Source: a virus
Strand: one strand, 5' to 3'
DNA length: 64,000 nt
IMG/VR virus record: IMGVR_UViG_3300020404_002650
Span: 1 to 64,000 of that record
Shown: in pieces, positions 39,341-47,733 of the stretch
How the letters are laid out: every line of letters starts with the position of its first letter
How positions within the stretch are numbered: the stretch's first letter is position 1
Position numbers and translations under genes: made by a program
The notes under the pieces: generated by a model
What the model was told of the DNA's origin: nothing
The model's input: the letters and a program-made list of their open reading frames with translations, nothing else
Databases searched by the model: none

Positions 39341-39811
39341 ATGGCTATATTCAGCGGAAAAATTATAGAGGCATACTTTGCCAATTCAGAAAACAACACT
39401 GTTGAGATAATTTACGAGGATGGCAAGAGAGCAATCAATCATTATCTACCTGTTGACTACAACAATCCAGATTTCAAAGATCTTATAGCAGAGTACAGCA
39501 CTGACAAAATTGCCGAAGCCACGATAGCCAGGAACAGGAGATACGCACAGCAGTTAAGTGATGTGGTTGATGCAGGCATCAAGGCCAAAACTGATTTGAA
39601 ACAACGTGTATCAGTAGAAGATTTCGTGAAAAGTATTCTTAATTTTGACCCTAATGATCCGCAGTGCAAAGAAATGTTGTTTACAACAAAGGTTGAAATT
39701 TTTGAAACAGAGAAAGTAAAAGGATCAACAGACAAAGCAAAGAAATCCAAGTTGAGATCTGCACAGACTCCTCTTGAATTGTTGGTTACCTACAACGAGT
39801 TTGATGATTGA
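39341..39811 (+). CDS. Small conserved phage protein, unknown function
   Basis: 156 aa. MAIFSGKIIEAYFANSENNT, then VEIIYEDGKRAINHYLPVDY, is a beta-rich N-terminal part. A helical, basic second half follows (IAEATIARNRRYAQQLSDVV; KGSTDKAKKSKLRSAQ). Similar short proteins stand near fibres in marine T4-like genomes; a fibre assembly or adaptor role is a guess. It has its own AAGGA site and the sigma70-like promoter. The stop lies within the start region of the next gene (overlap of 8 bases). Confidence 0.6.
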   Translation: MAIFSGKIIEAYFANSENNTVEIIYEDGKRAINHYLPVDYNNPDFKDLIAEYSTDKIAEATIARNRRYAQQLSDVVDAGIKAKTDLKQRVSVEDFVKSILNFDPNDPQCKEMLFTTKVEIFETEKVKGSTDKAKKSKLRSAQTPLELLVTYNEFDD

Positions 39812-40379
39812 TGTTTATTGTGTTAATGTTGGAACAAAATACACCAGAGACTTTGACAGCAAGTTAAAGGATTCTGTCGCAAAACATCTTACACTCGAAC
39901 ACAAATTCCATTGCTTAACGGATAGACCAGAAAAGGATTACGACACACCTGTTACACACCCAGAACTACGAGGTGTGTTCCATAAATTGTCTTTGTTCCA
40001 GAACACAGGCAAGTGTCTATTTTTTGATCTAGATATTGTCATCAACGATAACATAGATTTTCTAGCAAATGATTTTGACGGACTTACTCTAGTCAACAGC
40101 AGTGCTTGGAAACAGGAATCGCTGAAGACACCTGTTAAATTTAGGATTACGCAGAACACATTGGTTAATTCATCGATAATGAGATGGAGTGACCAAAGGC
40201 ATGTGTTTGAAAAATTCATTAAACATCGTGATCTTTACGTGAGATTGTATTCTGGCATAGATAGATATATCTACAATGAAAGCGTCAAGTACAATTATTT
40301 TATGGGTGATCAAATTTCTAGTTGGCAGGAGGGTGTGAAACACAATACAATAGTGTTACACAATCAAAAATATGTTTGA
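39804..40379 (+). CDS. Glycosyltransferase-like protein (DxD, GT-A type)
   Basis: 191 aa from the ATG at 39804, which overlaps the upstream stop. IDVYCVNVGTKYTRDFDSKL, then HKFHCLTDRPE, forms the nucleotide-binding start of a GT-A fold. GKCLFFDLDIVINDNID carries the DLD metal-binding motif, and a late conserved-looking SSWQEGV closes the domain. The pattern resembles small GT8/GT-A glycosyltransferases common in marine phages. Donor and acceptor unknown; virion fibres or host surface glycans are candidates given the neighbours. It overlaps the next gene by 8 bases. Confidence 0.65.
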   Translation: MIDVYCVNVGTKYTRDFDSKLKDSVAKHLTLEHKFHCLTDRPEKDYDTPVTHPELRGVFHKLSLFQNTGKCLFFDLDIVINDNIDFLANDFDGLTLVNSSAWKQESLKTPVKFRITQNTLVNSSIMRWSDQRHVFEKFIKHRDLYVRLYSGIDRYIYNESVKYNYFMGDQISSWQEGVKHNTIVLHNQKYV

Positions 40380-41028
40380 TAGAGATACATTACAGACTTT
40401 CAAAAGACTTTTGTCCAAGTGCCCTGACAGAATTGTTGATGCTATGGACAGTCTTAGTGAGAACCAATTTGCCAGTAAGGATTGGCTTGTAGAAAAACTG
40501 AATGAATACCCACATCATTATAGATATAAAACTTTAGACAAAAAAATTGATATTTGTATACTTGCAAGTTGGTATGGCCTACTTGCATATAGGTTGATAG
40601 AGAACTTCAAACTAAAAAAAATTAACAACATAGACTGTATGGATTATGATCCAGAAGCAAAAACAGTTGCAAAAACAATATGGCATCAACTACACGCTGA
40701 AAATTTGAAACAAGGTCGATTGTCGTATGTGAAATTTATTGAACAAGATATAGAAAAGATTGAATCTTTGAATTATCCTGTTGTAATCTGCACATCCTGT
40801 GAACATCTAAAGCAAGACACAATTTATAACACCATGGATAAAATGGAAGAACACACTTTGGTTGTTCTACAGAGTAACAATTACAAGGAAATTAGCCAAC
40901 ACGTAAATTGTGTAGACAGTGTCGAGGATTTTGCTAATCAATATGTATCCAAACTGCGAAACATGAAGTTTTATGAAAAAGATTTTGGCAAATACAAAAG
41001 ATTTATGATAATAGGAACCAAGATATGA
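40372..41028 (+). CDS. SAM-dependent methyltransferase-like protein
   Basis: 218 aa. A Rossmann-type core is suggested by KIDICILASWYGLLAYRLIE (motif I, with ASWYG in place of GxGxG), NNIDCMDYDPEAKTVAKTIW (acidic residue of motif II) and YPVVICTSCEHLKQDTIYNT (motif IV region). The N-terminal ~55 residues are helical. A degenerate glycine loop makes activity uncertain, but cyanophage methyltransferases of this kind share it. Overlaps both neighbours by 4-8 bases, so it is part of the coupled cassette. Confidence 0.55.
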   Translation: MFDRDTLQTFKRLLSKCPDRIVDAMDSLSENQFASKDWLVEKLNEYPHHYRYKTLDKKIDICILASWYGLLAYRLIENFKLKKINNIDCMDYDPEAKTVAKTIWHQLHAENLKQGRLSYVKFIEQDIEKIESLNYPVVICTSCEHLKQDTIYNTMDKMEEHTLVVLQSNNYKEISQHVNCVDSVEDFANQYVSKLRNMKFYEKDFGKYKRFMIIGTKI

Positions 41029-41744
41029 TCGAAGACACATTAAAGAAAAGAACCAACATTACATTCTTCAGCAAGAAGGTCCCAGAGAAGCAAGTAATAA
41101 AAGATATATTGGAAAAAGCACAGCAACTAACGCCACACAAGAATAATTTTTGGCATTATGAATTAGCAGTGTACGGTCCAGAACATGCGGAGCAAAAAAA
41201 GATGTTGGCACTTTCGACTGTCTGCAATGAACACCTGAAATACTACAGGCAAGATAATCTTAAGGACGAGGATTGGAGAAAATTAAAGCAGGCTTACAAT
41301 GATTGGATAGATTACCACAATGGTGACCAATCAAAAGATTATGTCATGAAAGATAAATGGCACTTCAATGAGCAGGTTACTGCACCTTATCTTCTGGCCT
41401 ACTATCCTTCACCAATAAAGATTAGGGAGTCACAAACACAGGACAAGTATTTCACAAGTGGCAGAGCAAAAAAAGTATTCCGTAGTGTCACAAGTGTAAG
41501 CACCGATGAATTTAACCAGCAATCGGGTATGAATGCAATGGTAATCACAATGTTGGCAATAGAAAAAGGCCTGGACGTATCTTACACCAAATGTTATTTT
41601 TACAACCAGGCAATACACACAGATATAATGGCAAGGGGAAAACCTGCGTTCCTGTTGGGAATCGGGTACGAAGACAAAACCAAGAGGCATTACAAAACTA
41701 AACTTAAAAAACCTACAATAGACGAGGTTATAAAATGGCAATGA
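41025..41744 (+). CDS. Nitroreductase-like flavoprotein
   Basis: 239 aa. The N-terminal KKRTNITFFSKKVPEKQVIK, then DILEKAQQLTPHKNNFWHYE, resembles the RRS.R.F....V....I..IL..A...PS..N.Q.W pattern of the FMN-binding nitroreductase superfamily. QQSGMNAMVITMLAIEKGLD is the usual later helix. The family uses FMN and NAD(P)H to reduce nitro groups, quinones or other substrates; some members process flavins or peptides. The basic N-terminus that would bind FMN phosphate is retained. Substrate unknown. It starts with ATGA over the upstream stop and overlaps the next gene by 10 bases. Confidence 0.6.
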   Translation: MIEDTLKKRTNITFFSKKVPEKQVIKDILEKAQQLTPHKNNFWHYELAVYGPEHAEQKKMLALSTVCNEHLKYYRQDNLKDEDWRKLKQAYNDWIDYHNGDQSKDYVMKDKWHFNEQVTAPYLLAYYPSPIKIRESQTQDKYFTSGRAKKVFRSVTSVSTDEFNQQSGMNAMVITMLAIEKGLDVSYTKCYFYNQAIHTDIMARGKPAFLLGIGYEDKTKRHYKTKLKKPTIDEVIKWQ

Positions 41745-42445
41745 AGATTATAGCAGTGAGAATAGGTGACAGGTACGGTCCCGAGTACGAGAAATATTTG
41801 GAAGAAAAACTGCCGGAGTATGAATTTGTATGGGTGCGTAAGCCGATCAAGGAGGGTGTGCTGTTACAATGGAATAAAATGTATGGAATGGGACTCGACA
41901 TAGATGAGCCAATATGTGTAATGGACATAGATGTGTTGTTGATCAACAACTACAAAGAACTTTTTGAATATCCAATCAAAAAAGGACAGTTTGTTTCGAT
42001 ACCAGGTTGGTGGAGAGACACCGAAAACAAGAGATACAAAATCAACGGAGGCTTCTTCAAATACTATCCAAAAGACTGTCGATACATTTACGACAAGTTC
42101 ATGCAGGATCCGGACTTCTGGCAGAATTATTACATCAAAAGAGGCATAGCGAGGGGGCCGGTGAACGGCGAACAATACTTTGTGGAGGACAATGTGAACG
42201 AGGAACTTGAACTGATCACTGTCCCAGAAAGTTGGGTTGCAAGATGGTGTGCAAAAGAAGACATAGGAGTGAAGAATTTTGATTTAAATAAGTGGAAAGT
42301 CAAGGTTAGTCAGTTGTACCACAAAGTGACCGGAAATGATTACGTATATTTGGGTGGAGAATTTCATCCAGACATCAAAATGGTGCACTTTACTCATGCA
42401 ACAAACAAACCGCATGACTGGGAGGATTATAGGAACTTTGTATGA
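41735..42445 (+). CDS. Glycosyltransferase-like protein (DxD)
   Basis: 236 aa. MKIIAVRIGDRYGPEYEKYL opens a GT-A-like domain; EPICVMDIDVLLINNYKELF holds the DID metal motif. PINGG-like RYKINGGFFKYYPKDCRYIY follows, and the C-terminal EFHPDIKMVHFTHATNKPHD contains a His pair like those ending GT8-type enzymes. Related in plan to 39804-40379 and 51599-52351. Likely transfers a sugar in the cytoplasm; acceptor unknown. It overlaps the next gene by 4 bases (ATGA). Confidence 0.65.
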   Translation: MAMKIIAVRIGDRYGPEYEKYLEEKLPEYEFVWVRKPIKEGVLLQWNKMYGMGLDIDEPICVMDIDVLLINNYKELFEYPIKKGQFVSIPGWWRDTENKRYKINGGFFKYYPKDCRYIYDKFMQDPDFWQNYYIKRGIARGPVNGEQYFVEDNVNEELELITVPESWVARWCAKEDIGVKNFDLNKWKVKVSQLYHKVTGNDYVYLGGEFHPDIKMVHFTHATNKPHDWEDYRNFV

Positions 42446-43005
42446 TAGTATTGTATGGATATATGACATATTGGGTGATAGCCGCTATAGGTATTACCTA
42501 TGGATATCATAGGTATTTCTCACACAGCGATTACAAGGCAAATTCATTAGTTGAAATAATTCTATTATATTTCGGATTGTTATGTGGTGGAAGGAGTGCT
42601 TTGACATGGGCAGGTGTGCATAGGATTCATCACGCACACGCCGACACTGATAAGGATCCACACAGTCCAAAAAACCATCCTTGGTACGTGATACTTTTTA
42701 GTTTATGGAAGGTAAAACAAATACCAAGAAAGTATCTTATAGATCTAATGCGAAATCCAAGAGTGATGTTTTTCCACAAGTATGGCAAATTTATTTTAGC
42801 CGCTCACTGGATCATAACACCATTGCTTTTTGGCGTAAATGCAGTTATAATTAACCTAATGTTATTCATTCTTTCATATGTGGGTTTTGGTATACTGAAC
42901 TTTTACGGACATGATGCCAAAGGCCCAGCAAACAATTTACTGATTAATTTAGTTGCACCGTTTGAGGGAAACCATAAGGATCATCATGAGTACTCAAAAA
43001 TTTGA
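42442..43005 (+). CDS. Fatty-acid desaturase, short acyl-CoA delta-9 type
   Basis: 187 aa. All three histidine boxes of membrane di-iron desaturases are present: HRYFSH (about 23-28), HRIHHAH (about 60-66) and NHKDHH near the C-terminus (about 178-183). The hydrophobic segments TYWVIAAIGITYG, LVEIILLYFGLLCGG and AHWIITPLLFGVNAVIINLM are in the right places. It should place a double bond in host acyl chains at the inner membrane. Bacterial relatives are usually 260-320 aa. This version begins just before the first box and ends directly after the third, so it is a minimal core. The gene overlaps both neighbours. Confidence 0.8.
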   Translation: MIVLYGYMTYWVIAAIGITYGYHRYFSHSDYKANSLVEIILLYFGLLCGGRSALTWAGVHRIHHAHADTDKDPHSPKNHPWYVILFSLWKVKQIPRKYLIDLMRNPRVMFFHKYGKFILAAHWIITPLLFGVNAVIINLMLFILSYVGFGILNFYGHDAKGPANNLLINLVAPFEGNHKDHHEYSKI

Positions 43006-43570
43006 TAGAAACAGCAGTGTAGAGTATGTGCAGATGGATTTCGAAGTCCCTGTAAAGCAAATTCTTACAGAATACGAACTAATCAAAGATCAATTAGTAG
43101 TTCACAGGCCCGAAGACGGGCATAAAGATTGGTGTGCTGTAACTTTGTATGGTTTCGATTCTGACAAAACAAACAGTCATTGGGAATACGATAGAAGAAA
43201 GCAAAGGCCTGGAATAACAGATGTCGGCGAACGTTGTCCTCGCACAATAGAATGGGTAAAAGGTCTGCCGTACGCAAGGATTGATGACATAAGGTTTCTT
43301 GTGATCAAACCAAATGGTTATATTGCAAAGCACATAGACGTTCCAGAACGCAATTGGTTGGAACCGCTTAATATTTGTTTAAGTTATCCTAAAGGGAATA
43401 AGTTTGTGCTGAATAACAAGCAGGTCGATTATGTGCCTGGCATGCCGCTTGTATTGAATATACATTATGAGCATTACGTTGAAAACAATTCGGATCAAGA
43501 AAGAGTGCATTTATTAGTGCATGGGAAAAAGAAACAGGAGTTTTGGAACAATGTTCACAGTTGGAGATAA
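42986..43570 (+). CDS. 2OG-Fe(II) oxygenase-like (aspartyl/asparaginyl beta-hydroxylase type)
   Basis: 194 aa from the ATG at 42986, preceded by AAGGA; an upstream in-frame start at 42953 would lie inside the desaturase. VIKPNGYIAKHIDVPERNWL supplies His116 and Asp118, VLNIHYEHYVENNSDQERVH supplies His163 and Arg173. The pattern IKPNG.I..H.D..E.NW.EPLN resembles the beta-hydroxylase family acting on Asp/Asn or Pro side chains or on lipids. The long N-terminal part (1-100) has WCAVTLYGFDSDKTNSHWEY. First of seven oxygenase-like genes within 5.6 kb. Confidence 0.7.
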   Translation: MSTQKFDRNSSVEYVQMDFEVPVKQILTEYELIKDQLVVHRPEDGHKDWCAVTLYGFDSDKTNSHWEYDRRKQRPGITDVGERCPRTIEWVKGLPYARIDDIRFLVIKPNGYIAKHIDVPERNWLEPLNICLSYPKGNKFVLNNKQVDYVPGMPLVLNIHYEHYVENNSDQERVHLLVHGKKKQEFWNNVHSWR

Positions 43571-44099
43571 AAATTTTGCAAACAAAAACAGCGAATGTGA
43601 TGTACTGACTTTTGCACCTGAGGATAGGACTGATTTGCTGAAACGTCTCAAAGGTATAGATTTTGCCAATGAAGAAATTGCCAACAATTATGAAGGCATA
43701 GATTGGTTTGCTTTTGACTGCGTGACAGTGTTGATGAAAGATGATGAAATTTTAGGATTCAGTTCTGTGTGGCATAGGCCGGAATATTATGAACCTGGAG
43801 AAGCAAGGATATTAAATAGGTATTGGGAACATCCAAAATTGAGAATGAACGGCAGAATCATTGCACGACCACACTTGATTGCGACTGTTGAGCATCAGTT
43901 GAAGTTTGCCAAGGATGCAGGCTACAAAAAAGTGTTCATCAGTAGATGTCGTAACCCAGGATTTATGAAAAGACTTTTTATTGAATTAGGACAAAAAACA
44001 AACACACAGTGGAAATTGCACGATGGTAAGGTAGCAGTGTGTGATCCAAAACACGATTCATGTTGGCAACACAAAGGAACTTATGAAATTAAAAACTAG
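43551..44099 (+). CDS. GNAT-like acetyltransferase, putative
   Basis: 182 aa from the ATG at 43551 (AGGAG about 10 bases upstream), overlapping the previous gene by 20 bases. DCVTVLMKDDEILGFSSVWH resembles GNAT strands 2-4. ARPHLIATVEHQLKFAKDAG followed by YKKVFISRCRNPGFMKRLFI resembles the acetyl-CoA pyrophosphate-binding helix and later strand of GNAT enzymes. The RxxGxG/A loop itself is not obvious (RIIARPHL), so function is tentative. It may acetylate or otherwise acylate a sugar, peptide or small molecule. Confidence 0.5.
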   Translation: MFTVGDKNFANKNSECDVLTFAPEDRTDLLKRLKGIDFANEEIANNYEGIDWFAFDCVTVLMKDDEILGFSSVWHRPEYYEPGEARILNRYWEHPKLRMNGRIIARPHLIATVEHQLKFAKDAGYKKVFISRCRNPGFMKRLFIELGQKTNTQWKLHDGKVAVCDPKHDSCWQHKGTYEIKN

Positions 44100-44907
44100 A
44101 TACGAATTGCCACCGTTTGTAAAACTTGATCAAACTTTTGACGTAGATAAAATGATCAAGGTTGTACAGGACATGCCTGTGGCCGAGGATGACCTGAAAA
44201 CAAAATACGGATATGGAGTGAAAGTAGGAGGCAAATCACCAAAATTGCAGAAAGCATTTGGATTGAAATTTGATTCTATTGAGGACGCATACAAGTTCTT
44301 GCAGGACAACGATGTTGCTGAATCTGAATTACGTGAAGGGTTGGGCAATAAAAGGATGGCGTGGGACTACAGAAACTATGTCAAACCATTTGAGAACTAC
44401 ATTCAGAAAGATGATAATGGCAAGTATGAAGTAAACGGATCGCCATACAAACAGATAGCACTTACACAATACAATCCGGAGGAAGAGAAAAGGGTATATG
44501 AGAAGAAAATACCAAAGAGTAGACTAGACGAGCGTCATTATAACAAAATCAAGGACTGGGTAAAAGGAACTTACCTTGAAGAAGTAATAACATCTTTCAA
44601 AGCAGAAACAACAAGGGCCAGAATAGCAATCATGGATCCTGGCGCCTACGTTGCAGAACATATTGATTACAACACAGACTATTCTGTGCGTTTCCACATA
44701 CCAATTACAACAAATGACAAGTGCGGATTTTATTGTGTTGACAAGTCGGGAGAAAAAGTTTATCAGACAATGGAACCTGGCAGTTGCTGGTTTTTAAACC
44801 AGGGCATGAGGCACAGTGCTTGGAACAAAGGACCGACAACACGATCGCACATAATAATATCATTACAAGGACAACAGGATTTAGATGAGATCATCAGTAG
44901 ACAGTAA
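44083..44907 (+). CDS. 2OG-Fe(II) oxygenase-like protein
   Basis: 274 aa; the ATG at 44083 follows AAAGGAACTT. The catalytic half has IAIMDPGAYVAEHIDYNTDY (His193, Asp195), FHIPITTNDKCGF, then CWFLNQGMRHSAWNKGPTTR (His244, Arg254) and IIISLQ. That is the complete HxD...H...R set of the aspartyl beta-hydroxylase/phytanoyl-type fold. The N-terminal ~160 residues are unrelated to known domains by eye and contain YGYGVKVGGKSPKLQKAFG. The next gene starts 23 bases before its stop. Confidence 0.75.
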   Translation: MKLKTRYELPPFVKLDQTFDVDKMIKVVQDMPVAEDDLKTKYGYGVKVGGKSPKLQKAFGLKFDSIEDAYKFLQDNDVAESELREGLGNKRMAWDYRNYVKPFENYIQKDDNGKYEVNGSPYKQIALTQYNPEEEKRVYEKKIPKSRLDERHYNKIKDWVKGTYLEEVITSFKAETTRARIAIMDPGAYVAEHIDYNTDYSVRFHIPITTNDKCGFYCVDKSGEKVYQTMEPGSCWFLNQGMRHSAWNKGPTTRSHIIISLQGQQDLDEIISRQ

Positions 44908-45712
44908 TGGGTGGACACTCACAATTGACGAAGATATCAAAACCTTATCAACAGACCAATTGCACGAAGTAGCCAAACTTTGCAACAGGCATTTTGTTGT
45001 TATTTTTAGGAATCAAGATCTTACTGTAAAAGATCAAATGCGTATTGCATCAAGCATCGGCACTGTAAAAATGGATCATGGCCGAGATGACGCCGAGCGT
45101 GAACGTATATTGTTAGAGCCAGGCGTGATAAGGGTCACAGGAGAACTGAATAGCAAAGGCGAAAAAGGACTTTTTGGACATGACGAAGAACTTGACTGGC
45201 ACACGCATCATGCCAATGCAAAGAAAAGGTTCCCGTTTGTTTGGCTTTATTCCGTCAAAGGCAGTGCTGGATCACGCACTAGTTGGATAAATCAAGCAAT
45301 GGCATTCAATGACCTGTCAGTGAACATGCAAAAGGAACTGGAAGGCATCAAGTATGCAAGTGGTTACAAGGTTGGCTCATTCAGCGACATGGCAGTTGCT
45401 AAAGAAAAAATAAATTATGAAAATCCAATTAATCTTGTGCATACTAACATAGAAGGCAAAAAAGGACTTTACTTTCCATTCCAACAAGTGTATGATATAG
45501 TGGAAGGAGCAACAAAACAGCAATGGAATGAATTGCACACATTTTTGAAAGGACACTGCACAAAAGAAAAGTATATCTATCATCATGACTGGCGAGATAA
45601 GGATCTTGTGATATCTGAGCAATGGTTAAGCATTCACAAAAGATGGCAGTTTGATGGCATGAAGGAGAGGCTATTACACCGGATAGCATTAGATTATGAC
45701 AAAGCATATTAA
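44885..45712 (+). CDS. TauD/TfdA-family oxygenase-like protein with HxH in place of HxD
   Basis: 275 aa. The TauD fold order is visible: HFVVIFRNQDLTVKDQMRIA, DEELDWHTHHANAKKRFPFV, LYSVKGSAGSRTSWINQAMA, NLVHTNIEGKKGLYFP, then EQWLSIHKRWQFDGMKERLL with His251 and HRIALDY with Arg266. In normal family members the first metal pair is His-x-Asp; here it is His106-Thr107-His108. The codons are CAC ACG CAT, so this is not a reading error at one base (Asp would need GAT). A three-histidine site or altered chemistry is possible, as is loss of activity. AGGA precedes the ATG; the gene overlaps both neighbours. Confidence 0.7.
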   Translation: MRSSVDSNGWTLTIDEDIKTLSTDQLHEVAKLCNRHFVVIFRNQDLTVKDQMRIASSIGTVKMDHGRDDAERERILLEPGVIRVTGELNSKGEKGLFGHDEELDWHTHHANAKKRFPFVWLYSVKGSAGSRTSWINQAMAFNDLSVNMQKELEGIKYASGYKVGSFSDMAVAKEKINYENPINLVHTNIEGKKGLYFPFQQVYDIVEGATKQQWNELHTFLKGHCTKEKYIYHHDWRDKDLVISEQWLSIHKRWQFDGMKERLLHRIALDYDKAY

Positions 45713-46217
45713 AAAGAAATGGCATAAGGATTTCTTTATCGAAACCGATTACAAGGTTCCTGTGGATTTTTGGAGTGATTACTTCAACGGCAAATGGGAA
45801 GACAGCAACAAATTATATTCTGAGTATGTTGATGAAGCCACAGGCGGCAAAGAAATGAATAAATTTTATGTGCAAGAGATACACAATTTTGACCGGAAAT
45901 TACTTAGATTAATCAAAAGCATATGGAATGAATTTGGTTTCAGACCTAAAGAATTTAGATGTAATTTTTTCCGAGTGCTGGAAGGTGGCGAACTGCCAAT
46001 ACACGTTGACAACAAAAGCAAGTGTTCTTTCGTTATTCCGATTACGGAAAACACCGGCGAATTGTATTTTGACGACGGAACAGACAGTGCAAGTATTTTA
46101 TATGATTCGATGGTTGTGCTTAACACCAAGAAACCACACGGGGTAAGATCTCCGTTAAAAGAAAGAATTGTTTTTCACATGGGGGTCCACGATGTCGGGT
46201 TTGAAAACCTATCTTGA
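45696..46217 (+). CDS. 2OG-Fe(II) oxygenase-like protein (small)
   Basis: 173 aa. RVLEGGELPIHVDNKSKCSF gives His103 and Asp105; VIPITENTGELYFDDG is the following beta pair; VVLNTKKPHGVRSPLKERIV gives His148 and Arg157. A compact member of the beta-hydroxylase-like oxygenases with a helical N-terminus. Substrate unknown. The ATG lies 17 bases before the upstream stop and the 3' end overlaps the methyltransferase gene by 26 bases. Confidence 0.7.
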   Translation: MTKHIKKKWHKDFFIETDYKVPVDFWSDYFNGKWEDSNKLYSEYVDEATGGKEMNKFYVQEIHNFDRKLLRLIKSIWNEFGFRPKEFRCNFFRVLEGGELPIHVDNKSKCSFVIPITENTGELYFDDGTDSASILYDSMVVLNTKKPHGVRSPLKERIVFHMGVHDVGFENLS

Positions 46218-46803
46218 GTATGACGTAAGGGCATACTTTGAACAGTTCACACAGTTCGAAGGAAAGACTGTGTTGGACTTTGGGTGCAACCACGCTAATT
46301 TTGTGCGATACAAGCCGCATGGAAATTATACAGGAATCGACATCAAGGAACACAAAATTAACAAAAATAAATTTGACTTCCCACACTATAAATTTGAATA
46401 CTATAATGGATACAATTACATGTACAATCCTAAAGGTGATGCGGAACTTGAATTGAAAAATCATTATGATGTGTGTGTTGCGTTTTCTGTATTCACACAC
46501 CATACATTCGAGGAAACCAAAGATATATTAGAAAAATTAAAGGAGAAGTGTGGAGAGGTCTATCTGTCATATTTTTCTAACAAGGACAAATTTTCATATG
46601 AAAGCATATGTTGGTTCAGACACCTCGAGCCTACAATGTGGGATCAAATATCAAATCATGATGTTTTCTATCTTAAAACAGACAAGTGGTTATGGACGTT
46701 TTATGACGACGAATGGTTGGCTGATAAATTAAAAGGAAAGTGGATGGCTACAAGTTTTCCACAGAATGACGTGAGAGGAATGCAAAGATGCCTAGTGATC
46801 TAA
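46192..46803 (+). CDS. Class I SAM-dependent methyltransferase
   Basis: 203 aa from the ATG at 46192 (GGGGG-type site upstream); a TTG at 46168 would add eight residues. KTVLDFGCNHANFVRYKPHG is motif I, NYTGIDIKEHKI carries the ribose-binding acid of motif II, and YDVCVAFSVFTHHTFEETKD is motif IV/V as in small-molecule or sugar methyltransferases. EVYLSYFSNK and CWFRHLEPTMWDQI follow. Intact motifs suggest an active enzyme. It sits between oxygenase genes and overlaps both. Confidence 0.75.
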   Translation: MSGLKTYLEYDVRAYFEQFTQFEGKTVLDFGCNHANFVRYKPHGNYTGIDIKEHKINKNKFDFPHYKFEYYNGYNYMYNPKGDAELELKNHYDVCVAFSVFTHHTFEETKDILEKLKEKCGEVYLSYFSNKDKFSYESICWFRHLEPTMWDQISNHDVFYLKTDKWLWTFYDDEWLADKLKGKWMATSFPQNDVRGMQRCLVI

Positions 46804-47270
46804 GTCATTACGAACTGCCAGAATTTCTTGACAGCGACACAAAAAGTAGACTTTTGCAGATAGGCCTAAGCCTCAAGGACGATGATTGGACAGTTCACAA
46901 ATCTACCAGGACCGGCAAACCTAGTGTGTTGAATTTCTACGACCTTAACATGACTTTCCATGGCAGAAACTGTTATCTACTGATGATACGTCCGCAGGCT
47001 ATCCAAGACTGGCATACAGACGGCGGCAAAAGAAACACAGCCTTGATATATCCGTTGAGCGAAAATTACGCACCTTGTAGTTTCGAGCAAGGACAGACTG
47101 ACAGACCGATGTTTCTTAACACGCAATCGAAACATGCAGTATTCAATAATGATGAAAAACGCATAAACCTTAACATATCATTTGAGGAAGACATCGACGA
47201 TTGCATAGAATTTTTTAAATGCTTGAAATTTTTCAAGGGAAACACAGCATATGAATTTGATCCATCTTAA
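46788..47270 (+). CDS. 2OG-Fe(II) oxygenase-like protein (small)
   Basis: 160 aa. LMIRPQAIQDWHTDGGKRNT supplies His76 and Asp78; MFLNTQSKHAVFNNDEKRIN supplies His116 and Arg125; the central strand is ALIYPLSENYAPCSFE. The short double-stranded beta-helix is complete. A basic N-terminal helix and a Phe-rich C-terminal tail flank it. The ATG is 16 bases before the methyltransferase stop. Confidence 0.7.
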   Translation: MPSDLSHYELPEFLDSDTKSRLLQIGLSLKDDDWTVHKSTRTGKPSVLNFYDLNMTFHGRNCYLLMIRPQAIQDWHTDGGKRNTALIYPLSENYAPCSFEQGQTDRPMFLNTQSKHAVFNNDEKRINLNISFEEDIDDCIEFFKCLKFFKGNTAYEFDPS

Positions 47271-47733
47271 TTATAAAATTGATAAAGAGAAATACAGGAA
47301 AATATTTTTTGATATACATCAGCGTGGGGAATGGTATCAATGGAAAAAGTTTGAACCAAAACTATCTTGGTGGAAAGTTTATTTGCCAGACGGATCTGAC
47401 CTAAGGCACTTGACCAAAGAAGTAGAGGAGCATTTGGGTATATGGGGAATGAACACGTATCCAAGATTTGCATACCTGTTCGCCAACAACAACGTGCCAC
47501 CACATGTCGATGAGGACGACATGACAAGCATACAGATAAACCTGTTCGACAAGCAACCGGTGATGGTTGTAGAGGATCAACAAGTGCCATACGAGTGTGT
47601 GCTGTTAGAGAATGGAAAACTAAAGCATTGGGTTGAGCCTGTCAATTACGACAGACTGATGCTTAAATTTTGCATAAGGCATCCATGGCATGAAATTGTA
47701 GAGAGGATTCCAAATGAAATTCAAAACAGATAG
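47251..47733 (+). CDS. 2OG-Fe(II) oxygenase-like protein (small)
   Basis: 160 aa. LFANNNVPPHVDEDDMTSIQ gives His85 and Asp87; LLENGKLKHWVEPVNYDRLM gives His126 and Arg135; INLFDKQPVMVVEDQQVPYE lies between. Same general plan as the gene before it, but with little obvious sequence identity, so not a recent tandem duplicate. The N-terminus is Trp/Lys-rich (RGEWYQWKKFEPKLSWWKVY). It overlaps both neighbours by 20 bases. Confidence 0.65.
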   Translation: MNLIHLNYKIDKEKYRKIFFDIHQRGEWYQWKKFEPKLSWWKVYLPDGSDLRHLTKEVEEHLGIWGMNTYPRFAYLFANNNVPPHVDEDDMTSIQINLFDKQPVMVVEDQQVPYECVLLENGKLKHWVEPVNYDRLMLKFCIRHPWHEIVERIPNEIQNR

